This document shows positions 8,048 to 17,897 of a stretch of 45,074 bases of DNA, piece after piece (position 1 is the stretch's first letter; each line of letters begins with the position of its first letter). The DNA is from an uncultured PS1 clade bacterium (GTDB lineage: Bacteria; Pseudomonadota; Alphaproteobacteria; MED-G09). The translations under genes were made by a program, and so were the position numbers. Below the pieces are notes generated by a model. It saw only the letters and a program-made list of their open reading frames with translations. It was not told where the DNA came from and made no database searches. Location: NCBI GenBank assembly GCA_902609025.1, contig CACLQD010000005.1, forward strand, positions 1 through 45,074, read 5' to 3'.

Positions 8048-9274
8048 ATGAAAACAAAAAAAATCAATGAAGTAAGAAAACAAATTGAATATGAGTACAA
8101 ACGAAACTCATATCCAGATGGTTTTCCTAAGATTCCTGATATTTCAGGTAAAAGATATACTGATCAAGAGTTTTTTGACCTTGAATTTAAAAATATTTTC
8201 TTAAAATCTTGGCTAATGATCTTTAGAGAGGATGAGATTCCTAATCCTGGAGATTTTAAAATATTTGATAAATTGCAAAGAGATATTTTGATTGTCAGAC
8301 AGAAGGATAAAAGTATTAGGGCTTTTTACAATACATGTTCTCATAGAGGTGCTCCAGTTGTTAGAGAAAAACAGGGTTCAACAAAGTTACTTAAATGCCA
8401 ATATCATAGCTGGGCTTATGATCTTGATGGATCTTTATTAAGAGTTCCTGATGAAAGAGACTTTTTAGAATTAGATCTTTCTTGCAGAGGGTTAAAGCAA
8501 GTTCATTGTGATACATGGGATGGATGGGTTTTTATATCACTTCAAGATAATAACCCTGGTAGCCTTATGGAATTCTTAGAACCAGTAGCTTCAGAGATGG
8601 ATTGTTTTAAAAGCTCAGAATTAACAACAATTTGGAAAAATAGCACTCTTGTAAAAGCTAACTGGAAAACTTGTCTTGATGCCTTTATGGAAGTTTATCA
8701 TTCGCCAACTATTCATAAAGATACAGTTAATATTTTGCTAGATGGAAATGGTATGGCAGCCGGCTTATTAAAAAATGGTCATTCAAGAATGGTTACTCCA
8801 AAAAGAATAAATCTCGATGGAGGAATGTTAGGTGCTGAAGGACAAGATTTTGTTCCATTTATCGAAACATGCGACAGTATTCATGCTGAAACAAATGTTG
8901 CTTATGCAATGTTTCCTAATTTTATTACTCCTACAGATACTTCTGGTTATGTTGCAATACTTTTTTGGCCGAAAAGTCTTCGTGAAACTGAAATTGAATA
9001 TTTACAATTAGGCCCTAAATGGGAAGGTAAGGAGAAACCACAATATTGGATTGATCAGGAAACCTCTTTTTATTCAATAATGGAAGAAGATTTTAAAAAT
9101 TTAGAACCAATGCAAAAGTCTCATGATTCTGGGGTTTTTGAAAAAATGCCATTAAATTATCAAGAAAGAAGAATATATTACTATCATCAAACAGTGGATG
9201 ATTGGGTTGGAAGAGAAAATATCAAGAATGATCTTGTTACAAAAGATATATTGACTCCCTTCATTGAGAACTAA
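8048..9274 (+). CDS. Rieske [2Fe-2S] ring-hydroxylating oxygenase, alpha subunit
   Basis: A 408-residue catalytic subunit of a Rieske non-heme iron oxygenase. The Rieske centre is formed by Cys97-x-His99 (CSHRGAP) and Cys117-x2-His120 (CQYHSW). The mononuclear iron site is visible as His218 and His223 in EVYHSPTIH, with Asp348 in EEDFKNLE as the likely third ligand. Asp211 or Glu215 is in the place of the bridging acid that carries electrons between the two centres. No beta subunit, ferredoxin or reductase gene lies nearby, so electrons must come from proteins encoded elsewhere, and the enzyme is probably a homo-oligomer. The alpha/beta hydrolase follows three bases later and may act on the product. 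Substrate unknown: aromatic acids and quaternary amines are both possible. Confidence 0.93.
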   Translation: MKTKKINEVRKQIEYEYKRNSYPDGFPKIPDISGKRYTDQEFFDLEFKNIFLKSWLMIFREDEIPNPGDFKIFDKLQRDILIVRQKDKSIRAFYNTCSHRGAPVVREKQGSTKLLKCQYHSWAYDLDGSLLRVPDERDFLELDLSCRGLKQVHCDTWDGWVFISLQDNNPGSLMEFLEPVASEMDCFKSSELTTIWKNSTLVKANWKTCLDAFMEVYHSPTIHKDTVNILLDGNGMAAGLLKNGHSRMVTPKRINLDGGMLGAEGQDFVPFIETCDSIHAETNVAYAMFPNFITPTDTSGYVAILFWPKSLRETEIEYLQLGPKWEGKEKPQYWIDQETSFYSIMEEDFKNLEPMQKSHDSGVFEKMPLNYQERRIYYYHQTVDDWVGRENIKNDLVTKDILTPFIEN

Positions 9275-9277
9275 TTA

Positions 9278-10078
9278 TTGCCTTTTATAAATACTAAAAA
9301 TATAAAAATTTACTATGAGTCTGCTGGCCAAGGTGACGCAGTTCTATACATTTCAGGAACAGGTGGAGACTTAAGGAAATCACCGAGTGTTTTTGATAAT
9401 GATTTAAAGAATAACTTTCATTTAATTTCTTATGACCAAAGAGGTCTTGGACAAAGTGAAATTCCAGTAGGTCCATATAGTATGAAAGATTATGCTGATG
9501 ATGCATTTAACTTTATAGAAAAACTTAATCTTAAAAGAGTTTATGTAATTGGTGTAAGTTTTGGAGGAATGGTAGCCCAACATTTGGCAATTAATTATCC
9601 TGGCATAGTCGAAAGACTAGTATTGATGTGTACTTCTCCTGGAGGAGAAAAATATCATTCTTTTCCTTTACATGAGTTAGAGGAAATTATCGATGATCAA
9701 GAATATGTAAGAAAGTTTATCTCTATTTCAGATTTGAGAATTAATACAGATTATATAAATAATAATTCCAAGCAATATACAATTTTATCTGACCAGATAA
9801 AAAATTATCTAAGAAGTCCAGAATCAAAAGAAAATAAGGGTAAGTTTTTACAACTTGGAGCCAGAAAAGATCATAATGTTATAGATTTCCTAAATAATAT
9901 CAAATGCCCAACTTTAATTATGGGTGGTCTGTATGACGGTATTGCGCCAAAAGATAATATTGATATTTTAGACGAGCAAATTCCAAATTCAGTCAAAAAA
10001 TTTTATGAGGGTGGGCATGGTTTCTTTTTAGAGGATTATCAGGCTTGGAAGGACGTAATAAGTTTTCTTAAAGATTAG
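9278..10078 (+). CDS. alpha/beta hydrolase (enol-lactonase / RutD-like)
   Basis: A 266-residue soluble hydrolase. The nucleophile elbow is GVSFGGM with Ser94, the acid is probably the aspartate in GLYDGIAP, and the base is the histidine in GGHGFFLED. It starts with TTG three bases after the Rieske gene stop; this start is chosen because MPFINTKNIKIYYESAG is the normal N terminus of the family and no ATG lies nearby. The family includes 3-oxoadipate enol-lactonases and ester or C-C bond hydrolases, so a job after the ring-opening or hydroxylation step of the neighbouring oxygenase is reasonable. The stop overlaps the stop of the convergent DUF4345 gene by four bases (TTAG). Confidence 0.9.
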   Translation: MPFINTKNIKIYYESAGQGDAVLYISGTGGDLRKSPSVFDNDLKNNFHLISYDQRGLGQSEIPVGPYSMKDYADDAFNFIEKLNLKRVYVIGVSFGGMVAQHLAINYPGIVERLVLMCTSPGGEKYHSFPLHELEEIIDDQEYVRKFISISDLRINTDYINNNSKQYTILSDQIKNYLRSPESKENKGKFLQLGARKDHNVIDFLNNIKCPTLIMGGLYDGIAPKDNIDILDEQIPNSVKKFYEGGHGFFLEDYQAWKDVISFLKD

Positions 10079-10455
10079 ATTCTTGATCTTATAAAAAGTA
10101 TCAACGCATAAGAGTACTCAATTACCGCAAATATTATTAAAGTTTGATCTAAACCGTCCAAATAAAGGCTTATTGATCTTCCAATGGCTAATCCTAACAT
10201 TAGTAAGGCGAAAGCTGAAAACCAACTTTTCTTACCTAATGAGTTATGCGTAGCATAGATTATCCCGAGTCCAAGTGTGGTAAGAAGACCTCCAAACGAG
10301 CGGATATCGCTCATACCAAATTGACCGGTTATTTGAACATGTAGAGCTGCCCATGCGCTTTCTGTAAATAATTCTGGATCAATTATTCCCAGTACACCAA
10401 AAACTAACCAGGATAAGCCGATTAAATAAGTAAGGACATTTATTATTAAAACCAT
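10075..10455 (-). CDS. DUF4345-like small membrane protein
   Basis: A 126-residue protein with four predicted transmembrane helices and short loops. The pattern of a first helix followed by GIIDPELF, then SDIRSFGGLLTTLGLGI, then RSISLYLDG is the layout I associate with DUF4345, a family of unknown function in proteobacteria and actinobacteria. It lies 37 bases after the oxidase gene at 10493 on the same strand and may be the last gene of the metF–metH transcript. The spacer contains only a weak 5-bp stem (CTTTA…TAAAG). Function unknown. Confidence 0.7.
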   Translation of the reverse strand: MVLIINVLTYLIGLSWLVFGVLGIIDPELFTESAWAALHVQITGQFGMSDIRSFGGLLTTLGLGIIYATHNSLGKKSWFSAFALLMLGLAIGRSISLYLDGLDQTLIIFAVIEYSYALILFIRSRI

Positions 10456-10492
10456 TTTTTTTTCTTAAACTAATTCCTTTAAAATATAAAGA

Positions 10493-11647
10493 TTATCTAA
10501 ATCTTAAGTTATCTTTATTTAAATCTTCAAGAGAATTACATCCCATGAGTTTCATATTACGAATAATTTCTTCTTGCATAAGTTGAAAAGCTCTAAAAGT
10601 CCCTTTATAGCCCCCAGCTGCAAGTGCATATAAGTAGTACCGTCCACCTGAACATGCTTTAGCGCCTAGGGAGAGGGCTTTTAGGACATGACTACCTCTT
10701 CTTATTCCTCCATCACAAATAACATCTATTTTATCTCCTACGGCATCAACTATTTCTGCAAGTTGATCAAAGGGAGCCCTTGATCCATCTAATTGTCTTC
10801 CGCCATGATTTGAAACCATTATTGCTGTTGCGCCAACATCAATACATTTTTTTGCATCCTCAACTGACATAATGCCCTTTAAACAAAGGTGACCGTCCCA
10901 TTGGTTTTTTATTTTTTCAATATCTTTCCAAGTAATGCTTTGATCAAGCATCGTTGAGAAATAATCCCCAACAGAAATATTAATATTAGTACCTTCACTT
11001 ACAAAATCTTGGAGCTGAGGTAATTCAAATTTTTTTCTAAATAAATAATTTAAGGTCCATTCGGGATGAAAAGCATAACTTAAGAAGCTATTAAAATCTA
11101 ATTTCGGTGGCGATGTAAAACCTGTTCGAAGATCTCTCTCTCTATTTCCACCAACAACAGTATCTAAAGTTATCGCTAATGCATCAAAATTATTCATCTT
11201 GCATTTTTCTATCATGCTATCGTTAAGGCCTTTATCTTTATGGATATACATTTGAAATATTTTTGGGCAGGAAAATTTTTTACCAACATCTTCTATGCTC
11301 GCAGTAGCTAAAGATGATATTCCAAAAAAAGTATTAAAATGTTCAGCAGCTTTTCCAACAGCAATTTCTCCTTGATGATGGAATAATCTTTGAAGAGCTG
11401 TTGGAGAGAAGAATAATGGAGTACTTATCTTTTTACCCATAAGTTCTGTACTAATATCAATATTTTCAACTCCTCTTAAAACATTTGGAACTAGATCAAC
11501 TTCTTCAAATGCTTGTGTATTTCTTTTTAAGGTAACTTCATCATCTGCTGCACCATCAATATAATGAAATACAGGAAAGGGAATCTTTCTTTTTGCAAGT
11601 TTTCTAAAATCTTCTGTATTGAAACAATATTTAATTGAATTGAGCAT
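10493..11647 (-). CDS. FMN-dependent alpha-hydroxy-acid oxidase/dehydrogenase (LldD-like)
   Basis: A 384-residue flavoenzyme that oxidises 2-hydroxy acids such as L-lactate or glycolate to 2-oxo acids. It has the family's TIM-barrel order: an N-terminal DFRKLAKRKIPFPVFHYIDG, then SPTALQRLFH, then the ALAITLDT-like strand, and the active-site SNHGGRQLDG with the catalytic base His281. VICDGGIRRG contributes FMN phosphate binding. The middle contains a loop (about residues 180-230) that could meet the membrane, as in LldD. The start codon overlaps the stop of the M48 lipoprotein gene by one base (TAATG), so the genes are translationally coupled. The exact substrate (lactate, glycolate, mandelate-like) is not decided by what is visible. 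Confidence 0.9.
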   Translation of the reverse strand: MLNSIKYCFNTEDFRKLAKRKIPFPVFHYIDGAADDEVTLKRNTQAFEEVDLVPNVLRGVENIDISTELMGKKISTPLFFSPTALQRLFHHQGEIAVGKAAEHFNTFFGISSLATASIEDVGKKFSCPKIFQMYIHKDKGLNDSMIEKCKMNNFDALAITLDTVVGGNRERDLRTGFTSPPKLDFNSFLSYAFHPEWTLNYLFRKKFELPQLQDFVSEGTNINISVGDYFSTMLDQSITWKDIEKIKNQWDGHLCLKGIMSVEDAKKCIDVGATAIMVSNHGGRQLDGSRAPFDQLAEIVDAVGDKIDVICDGGIRRGSHVLKALSLGAKACSGGRYYLYALAAGGYKGTFRAFQLMQEEIIRNMKLMGCNSLEDLNKDNLRFR

Positions 11648-12762
11648 TAATCTTTTTCTATTCTTTCAGGTAAAAGTTGAAGGTTATTATCAATTTTATA
11701 TTGAATTTCTTTTTGTGCAGCTCTTATGTTGGCCCACCTTTCAGATGATGTAGGATGTGTTGAATTATAGTTGATAGTTGAACTAGGGTTTTCTGCTGCA
11801 AGTTTTCTCCAAAAATTTTCAATATTTGAGGAATCTATATTTGATTTAGCTAAAATATACAAACCAACATAATCTGCTTCTCTTTCAAAATCTTGTGAAT
11901 ACATTTGAGCTCCCATAGCACCAAAACTACCTCGTGTATCAATACCTGCTCCCGCAGCTGCTATATCAATTATTGTTCCTAAAATAGAATTATTTACCTT
12001 TTTGTCTATATGTCCCTCAATATTATGGGCAAGTTCATGGGCTAAGATAAATTGTAATTCCCGATCTTCGTCAACAAATCTTAGCATACCAGTTGTTAAA
12101 TACAGATTATTACCATCAGCATAAGCATTGAGAGAATCGTTTTGCGCAAGAACAACTCCATAATTACAGATTTTTTTAGGCATAATTTCAAACTCTAATA
12201 ATTCTTCTTGTTGAATATCTTCCGTTGTTTTGTTCTTACGTATTACGGAAACTTCTAATATCTCTTTAGAATAATTCTTTTTTTCATTATTTTCAAAAAT
12301 ATCATCATTTTCCCATTTCTCATTGAGAGTGCTTACTTCTGAAATAATATCACCAGACCTTATACCGGCTTTTGCGCTAGGAGAGCCATCGATAGTGAAG
12401 AGAACTTTTTGACTTTCTGTTATCATTAATTTCTCTTTTGCAGCTTTACGAAATCTTTTATCAATTTGATTAAGTGAAATTGTCTTTAAACCAATATCAT
12501 ATTTTATTCGACTTCCACAAAATTCAGTTGATTTTGTTAATAGAGGATAGGTTAAGTTATTTAGTTTCTCGAAACGTTTATAATAAGTATCCAAAGCAAT
12601 GCCTTGCATTATTATTCTCTCTTTATCAATTACTGACGTATCTCCTCTTGTAATCACTGTTGTAGGAGAGCCGCAGGAATTTAAAAAGACTACAAAAGTT
12701 AATATAAGTATTATTTTTAATAAATTATTATTTACTTGTAATTTAGAATTGGCATTAACCAT
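11647..12762 (-). CDS. M48 family metalloprotease lipoprotein with PDZ-like domain
   Basis: A 371-residue predicted periplasmic, lipid-anchored zinc protease. Residues 14-29 are hydrophobic and lead to a lipobox-like LNSC with Cys30. A PDZ-like segment (about residues 110-175, [15 protein letters not shown]) precedes the peptidase domain. The zinc motif HELAH starts at His242, and the third ligand lies in FEREADYVG. This layout resembles M48 proteases that act in envelope protein quality control. The ATG overlaps the 3' end of metH by 31 bases; it is kept because no later start would leave the signal peptide intact. Sharing a transcript with methionine synthesis genes is odd and probably reflects compaction. 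Confidence 0.9.
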   Translation of the reverse strand: MVNANSKLQVNNNLLKIILILTFVVFLNSCGSPTTVITRGDTSVIDKERIIMQGIALDTYYKRFEKLNNLTYPLLTKSTEFCGSRIKYDIGLKTISLNQIDKRFRKAAKEKLMITESQKVLFTIDGSPSAKAGIRSGDIISEVSTLNEKWENDDIFENNEKKNYSKEILEVSVIRKNKTTEDIQQEELLEFEIMPKKICNYGVVLAQNDSLNAYADGNNLYLTTGMLRFVDEDRELQFILAHELAHNIEGHIDKKVNNSILGTIIDIAAAGAGIDTRGSFGAMGAQMYSQDFEREADYVGLYILAKSNIDSSNIENFWRKLAAENPSSTINYNSTHPTSSERWANIRAAQKEIQYKIDNNLQLLPERIEKD

Positions 12763-15700
12763 TTTTCACATTCCAACAAAGTCATTGATTTTCTTTTAGC
12801 ATAATCTTTAACCTGATCTTTACTAATTTTACCAACTCCAAAATAATTACTTTCTGGATTGCTAAAATATAATCCAGAAATTGAAGCCCCAGGTAACATT
12901 GAAAAGCTCTCAGTTAAGGATACATCAATATTTTTTGCAACCTCTAGTATCTCAAATAATTTGCCTTTTTCGGTATGATCAGGTTGGGCTGGATAACCAT
13001 GCGCAGGACGTATTCCACTGTATTTTTCTTTAATTAAGGCATCATTGTTCAAATTTTCCTTTGGTGAATAACCCCAGAATTCTTTCCTAACTCTTTCATG
13101 CATTCTTTCAGCAAATGCTTCAGCTAATCGGTCTGCTAAAGCTTTTGTCATAATTGAGTTATAGTCATCAGAATCCCTTTTAAATTTTTCTGATAATTCA
13201 TTTTCTCCATGCCCACATGTTAGCGCAAAGCCTCCAATGTAATCTTTGATTTTTTTGTTTTTTAATAACGGCGCAATAAAATCAGCCAAAGCATAATTTG
13301 GTCTATCTGTAGAATGTGAAGCTTGCTGCCTAATTGTATGAAAAACCGCTAGCTTTGAATTTCTTTTATCATTATTAAATAAGATAATATCATCCTTATC
13401 GCTATTTGCAGGCCAAAATCCAATTACGCCCTTAGCACATAATAAATTATTATTAATAATTTCATCTAATAAATTATTTGCGTCTTTATATAGATTCTGA
13501 GCTGTTGAGCCAACAGTTTGATCCTTTAAAATATTTGGATAACTTCCATGAAGATCCCAGGATCGGAAAAACGGCGTCCAATCAATATATTTTCTTAATT
13601 CTTCTAAATTATAATTTGTAAAAACTTTATTACCTATAAATGAAGGTTTTTTTGGAATGTAGTCCTCATAATTAGCGCTATATTTATTTTTTCTAGCTTC
13701 AGATATGCTTAACCTTCTGGATTTATTTTGACCACTTTTATGGTTTTTCCTTATCTTCAAATATTCATCATGTGTATTTTTTGTGAACTCACTTTTTTTA
13801 TCTTTAGATAATAGATTACTAACTACACCAACAGCCTTGCTTGCATTTGATACATAAAAGGTTTGTCCTTTTAGATAATTTTCAGAAATTTTCACTGCGG
13901 TATGAACTTTGCTTGTAGTTGCCCCACCGATTAATAGAGGTATTTGAAAATTGTTTTTTTCCATTTCTTTTGCCACGGAACACATCTCATCTAGACTAGG
14001 CGTAATTAATCCAGATAAACCAATCATATCTACTTTATGTTCTATAGCTTTCTTTAAAATCTCTTCGCCTGGAACCATAACTCCAAGATCAATAACCTCA
14101 TAATTATTGCATTGTAAAATGACACCAACAATATTTTTACCAATATCATGAACATCGCCTTTAACTGTAGCAAGAAGTATTTTGCCAGAATGCATTTTAG
14201 TCTTATTTTTTTCTTTTTCCATAAAAGGCTCTAAATAAGCAACAGCCTCTTTCATAACTCTTGCTGATTTAACGACCTGTGGAAGGAACATTTGTCCAGA
14301 GCCAAACAAATCCCCAATATGATTCATGCCATCCATTAATGGACCCTCAATTACTTTTATAGGGTTTCCAAATTCTATTCTTGCTTCTTCTGTATCTTTC
14401 ACAATAAATTCACTTATACCTTTTACTAAGGAATACTTTAATCTTTCAGGTATATTCTCATTTCTCCATTTTACTTCTTTTTCTTCAATTTCATTTTTTG
14501 TATCTTTATATTTCTCAGCTAATTGGATGAGTTTTTCTGTAGCATTTTTATCTCTATTAAAAAGAACATCTTCAATGGATTTTTTTAGGTCCTTATCAAT
14601 ATCTTCATAAATTGATAATTGACCTGAATTAACTATTCCCATATCTAAGCCATTTTTTATTGCGTGAAACAAGAAAACGGAATGCATTGCTTCTCTTATC
14701 GTATCATTGCCTCTAAAGGAAAAAGAGAAATTTGAGACGCCACCAGAAACATGAACATTTCTCATTTCTTTCTTTATTTTTTTTGTAGAATTTATGAATG
14801 CCTTCCCATAATCTCCATGCTCTTCAATGCCTGTTGCAACAGCAAAAATATTTGGATCAAATATTATGTCTTCCTCAGGAAACTCAATTTTCTTTGTAAG
14901 CAAATCGAAAGCTCTTTTACAGATTTCATATTTTCTATCTTCTGTGTCCGCTTGACCTTTCTCATCAAATGCCATGACGATAATAGCTGCTCCATATTTT
15001 TTACATAATCTGGCTTGTTTAATAAATTCTTCTTCTCCTTCTTTTAGTGAAATAGAATTAACAATAGCCTTACCTTGGATATGCTTTAAACCTGCCTCAA
15101 TTACATCCCAATTCGAGCTATCAATCATAAATGGTACCTTAGCTATATCAGGTTCTGTTGAAGCAATTTTCAGAAAATGTTCCATAACATTTTTTGATTC
15201 AAGCATTCCTTCGTCCATATTTACATCAATGATTTGGGCCCCATTTTCAACTTGCTGTCTTGCCACTTCTATAGCTGAATTATAATCTTCTTCTAGGATT
15301 AGTTTTTTAAACTTTAGGGATCCTGTAACATTTGTCCTTTCACCTACATTCACAAAAGGTATTTCTTTAGTTAAGTTTAGTGGTTCTAATCCGGAAAGAC
15401 GCATAATATTTTTTATTTTTGGCAACTTTCTTGGTTTATATTTTTCAACTTGTTTAGATATCTGTTTTATATGATCCGGTGTTGACCCACAGCACCCTCC
15501 AACAATATTTAGATAACCATCTTTTGCAAAATTTTCTAAAATATTAGACATATCAAAGGGAGATTCATCATATTCCCCCATTTCATTCGGTAATCCAGCA
15601 TTTGGATAGATGCAAATATGTGTATCGGCAATTTTAGAGAATTCGGCTACATATGGAGCCATTTCTTTTCCGCCTAAAGCACAATTAATACCAACAGCAA

Positions 15701-16433
15701 AAGGTTTTGCGTGTCTAATAGAATTCCAAAATGCTTCTATTGTTTGACCTGATAATGTTCTTCCAGAAAGATCTGTTATTGTTCCAGAAATTATTATTGG
15801 AAGATCAATATTTTTATCTTCAAAAAAAGTTTTAATAGCATTAATTGCAGCCTTCGCGTTAAGAGTATCAAAAATAGTCTCAACTAAAATTAAATCTACT
15901 CCACCATCTATTAATCCATTAACTGCTTCATAGTAACTTTCATAAAGTTCATCATATGTTATGTCTCTTTTACTAGGATCTGAAACATCTGGAGATAATG
16001 ATGTGGTTTTATTTGTTGGCCCAATTGCACCTGCAACATATCTTGGTTCATTAGGAAACTGTTTTTCATATTCGTCACAAATATTTCTAGCAATTTTTGC
16101 GCTTTGCAAGTTTAATTCATAAGCTAAATCACTCATTAAATAATCATCCTGAGAAATACTTGTAGATGAAAAAGAGTTTGTCTCAATAACTGAACTTCCA
16201 GATTTTAGAAATGCTAAATGAATATTTGAAATTAAATCGGGTTGCGTGATGGATAAAATATCATTATTTCCAAATAGACTTTTCTTATGATCTTTAAATC
16301 TTTCACCTCGGTAATCTTCTTCGGTAAGTTTTTCAGCCTGAATCATAGTGCCCATCGCTCCATCCAAAACGAGTATTTTATTTTTTAAAAGCTTTGGTAA
16401 TTCTTCAATTCTTTTTTTACGATTCCATTTCAT
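12732..16433 (-). CDS. metH: cobalamin-dependent methionine synthase
   Basis: A full-length 1233-residue MetH that transfers the methyl group of 5-methyltetrahydrofolate to homocysteine. All four modules are present in order. The homocysteine/zinc domain has Cys251 in GINCALGG and Cys314-Cys315 in GGCCGST. The pterin-binding domain starts near [13 protein letters not shown]. The B12 domain contains GDVHDIGKN, in which His762 is the cobalt ligand. The C-terminal activation domain binds SAM through [12 protein letters not shown] near residues 1141-1152. It starts four bases after metF. Needing B12, the cell must import or make cobalamin; no cobalamin genes and no cobalamin riboswitch are seen in this window. 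Confidence 0.98.
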   Translation of the reverse strand: MKWNRKKRIEELPKLLKNKILVLDGAMGTMIQAEKLTEEDYRGERFKDHKKSLFGNNDILSITQPDLISNIHLAFLKSGSSVIETNSFSSTSISQDDYLMSDLAYELNLQSAKIARNICDEYEKQFPNEPRYVAGAIGPTNKTTSLSPDVSDPSKRDITYDELYESYYEAVNGLIDGGVDLILVETIFDTLNAKAAINAIKTFFEDKNIDLPIIISGTITDLSGRTLSGQTIEAFWNSIRHAKPFAVGINCALGGKEMAPYVAEFSKIADTHICIYPNAGLPNEMGEYDESPFDMSNILENFAKDGYLNIVGGCCGSTPDHIKQISKQVEKYKPRKLPKIKNIMRLSGLEPLNLTKEIPFVNVGERTNVTGSLKFKKLILEEDYNSAIEVARQQVENGAQIIDVNMDEGMLESKNVMEHFLKIASTEPDIAKVPFMIDSSNWDVIEAGLKHIQGKAIVNSISLKEGEEEFIKQARLCKKYGAAIIVMAFDEKGQADTEDRKYEICKRAFDLLTKKIEFPEEDIIFDPNIFAVATGIEEHGDYGKAFINSTKKIKKEMRNVHVSGGVSNFSFSFRGNDTIREAMHSVFLFHAIKNGLDMGIVNSGQLSIYEDIDKDLKKSIEDVLFNRDKNATEKLIQLAEKYKDTKNEIEEKEVKWRNENIPERLKYSLVKGISEFIVKDTEEARIEFGNPIKVIEGPLMDGMNHIGDLFGSGQMFLPQVVKSARVMKEAVAYLEPFMEKEKNKTKMHSGKILLATVKGDVHDIGKNIVGVILQCNNYEVIDLGVMVPGEEILKKAIEHKVDMIGLSGLITPSLDEMCSVAKEMEKNNFQIPLLIGGATTSKVHTAVKISENYLKGQTFYVSNASKAVGVVSNLLSKDKKSEFTKNTHDEYLKIRKNHKSGQNKSRRLSISEARKNKYSANYEDYIPKKPSFIGNKVFTNYNLEELRKYIDWTPFFRSWDLHGSYPNILKDQTVGSTAQNLYKDANNLLDEIINNNLLCAKGVIGFWPANSDKDDIILFNNDKRNSKLAVFHTIRQQASHSTDRPNYALADFIAPLLKNKKIKDYIGGFALTCGHGENELSEKFKRDSDDYNSIMTKALADRLAEAFAERMHERVRKEFWGYSPKENLNNDALIKEKYSGIRPAHGYPAQPDHTEKGKLFEILEVAKNIDVSLTESFSMLPGASISGLYFSNPESNYFGVGKISKDQVKDYAKRKSMTLLECEKWLMPILNYK

Positions 16434-16437
16434 TTAA

Positions 16438-17271
16438 TTATTCATCACTAATATTTAAACTTTGGCAAACTGATAGAGTTAACTCAGACTGGTTTAATGT
16501 ATAGAAGTGAATTGCTCTAAAGTCATTGCTGATAAGTTTTTGACAAAAATCAATCGCAACTTCTTTAGAAACTTTTTTTCTTTCATCAAGCCTGTCTTCT
16601 AAACCATTATATTTATATTCAAGCCATTTTGGTATAGATGTCGAACACTGTTTAGACATTTTCTGAATACCTTTAAAATTAGTAGTTGGCATTAATCCAG
16701 GTATTATAGGGATGTTTATATTATGCTTTTGAAGTAGATCTCGATAAGCGAGAATGATTTGAAAATCAAAACAGAATTGAGTAATTGCCTGAGTTGCACC
16801 TGCATCAATTTTTCTTTTCAAAAATTCAATATCCTCATCAAATGATAGGGCGTCAGGATGTTTCTCAGGATAAGCACTTACAGTTACATTAAAGTTTTGT
16901 TCACTAAGATTTTTAACTAAATCAATAGATGTTTTATAACCTTTAGGGTGCGGTTTAAAATTGTCAAAATTTGGCATGTCCCCTCTAACTGCAACAATAT
17001 GTTTAACGCCTATTTTCTTATATCTATCTGTTATTTCCTTTATTTCATCTTTAGTAGAGTTGACACAAGTTAGATGAGCTGCAGGCTCTAGTTTAGTTTC
17101 GTCAATAATCTTTTTTACACAATTATGTGTTCTATCTCGTGTAGTTCCTCCAGCGCCATATGTTACAGACACGAAATTAGGATTTAAGGGTTCAAGTAGC
17201 TTTATTGAGTCCCATAATACAATTTCAGCCTTTTCAGAGCTTGGCGGAAAGAATTCAAAAGAAATATCCAT
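16438..17271 (-). CDS. metF: 5,10-methylenetetrahydrofolate reductase
   Basis: A 277-residue flavoprotein TIM barrel that reduces 5,10-methylene-THF to 5-methyl-THF, the methyl donor for MetH. The N-terminal SFEFFPPSSEKAE, the VTYGAGGTTRD loop, AHLTCVNSTKDEI, and HIVAVRGDMPNF blocks are diagnostic. The length is at the short end of the family (about 290), which suggests a slightly trimmed C terminus. It is the first gene of the metF–metH–M48–oxidase run. Only 55 bases separate it from tRNA-Phe, and I could not fit a SAM or SAH riboswitch into that space. Confidence 0.97.
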   Translation of the reverse strand: MDISFEFFPPSSEKAEIVLWDSIKLLEPLNPNFVSVTYGAGGTTRDRTHNCVKKIIDETKLEPAAHLTCVNSTKDEIKEITDRYKKIGVKHIVAVRGDMPNFDNFKPHPKGYKTSIDLVKNLSEQNFNVTVSAYPEKHPDALSFDEDIEFLKRKIDAGATQAITQFCFDFQIILAYRDLLQKHNINIPIIPGLMPTTNFKGIQKMSKQCSTSIPKWLEYKYNGLEDRLDERKKVSKEVAIDFCQKLISNDFRAIHFYTLNQSELTLSVCQSLNISDE

Positions 17272-17326
17272 AATTAAAAATATTAATACACTATGATTTA
17301 AATTAGAATTTAATAATTATCTTAAG

Positions 17327-17402
<76 letters not shown>

Positions 17403-17462
17403 GTATTTAAAAATTGAATGATGCAATATAAACTTTTAGACACCTTTTTCACAACCCTAAAT

Positions 17463-17615
17463 TTAATTATTACTGCCATCATCTTCATTAACGCTAATAT
17501 GATATTTTTCACCCAACCATCTGTTTAAATCAATTTGAGAGCAACGTTTTGAGCAAAAAGGAATGTATTCTTCTTTGGAATTTTTTTTACAAATTGGACA
17601 ATTTTTGGATTCCAT
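17463..17615 (-). CDS. yacG: YacG-like zinc-finger protein (DNA gyrase inhibitor family)
   Basis: A 50-residue protein. Four cysteines form the family zinc finger: CPIC at residues 6-9 and CSKRC at 21-25, followed by the conserved IDLNRWLGEKY motif and an acidic tail. In E. coli YacG binds GyrB and inhibits gyrase; whether this copy does so is inferred. It lies 8 bases downstream of infA on the same strand. In many alphaproteobacteria maf and rng sit between infA and yacG; here they are absent. The spacer to tRNA-Phe holds no clear terminator. Confidence 0.93.
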   Translation of the reverse strand: MESKNCPICKKNSKEEYIPFCSKRCSQIDLNRWLGEKYHISVNEDDGSNN

Positions 17616-17623
17616 AAGTTACT

Positions 17624-17842
17624 CTACTTATGTCTATATGTGATACGACCTTTTGTTAAATCATAAGGAGTCATTTCCACTGTTACCTGGTCTCCTGCAA
17701 GGACTCTTATTCTATTTTTTCTCATCTTACCTGCAGTATGAGCTATAATTTCATGATCGTTTTCTAATTTAACCTTAAAAGTAGCGTTAGGTAATAACTC
17801 TGTTACAACACCTGGAAATTCTAGTAATTCTTCTTTAGCCAA
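17624..17842 (-). CDS. infA: translation initiation factor IF-1
   Basis: A 72-residue OB-fold protein that fills the ribosomal A site during initiation. The sequence [20 protein letters not shown], then [20 protein letters not shown], is diagnostic. The start codon is TTG (17842-17840), supported by AAAGGA about 8 bases upstream and by the normal MAKEE N terminus. A non-ATG start on this gene is unusual and may lower output. A good promoter (TTGACT–16–TATAAA) sits in the 55-base gap before it, so infA and yacG can be transcribed separately from the hisD block. Confidence 0.98.
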   Translation of the reverse strand: MAKEELLEFPGVVTELLPNATFKVKLENDHEIIAHTAGKMRKNRIRVLAGDQVTVEMTPYDLTKGRITYRHK

Positions 17843-17859
17843 TTTTTTTCCTTTAATCG

Positions 17860-17887
17860 TTTATATCAAACAATCTTTTATAGTCAA
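17860..17887 (-). promoter_or_regulatory. predicted promoter of infA–yacG
   Basis: On the minus strand TTGACT (17887-17882) and TATAAA (17865-17860) are separated by 16 bases. Transcription would start near 17853, giving a leader of about 10 bases that contains the AAAGGA ribosome-binding site of infA. This is one of the better consensus matches in the window. Confidence 0.55.
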
Positions 17888-17897
17888 ATTTCAGGTT

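Noticed and set aside
17272-17326. SAM or SAH riboswitch upstream of metF
   Set aside because: Only 55 AT-rich bases separate metF from tRNA-Phe and no conserved SAM-II, SAM-V or SAH core could be recognised.
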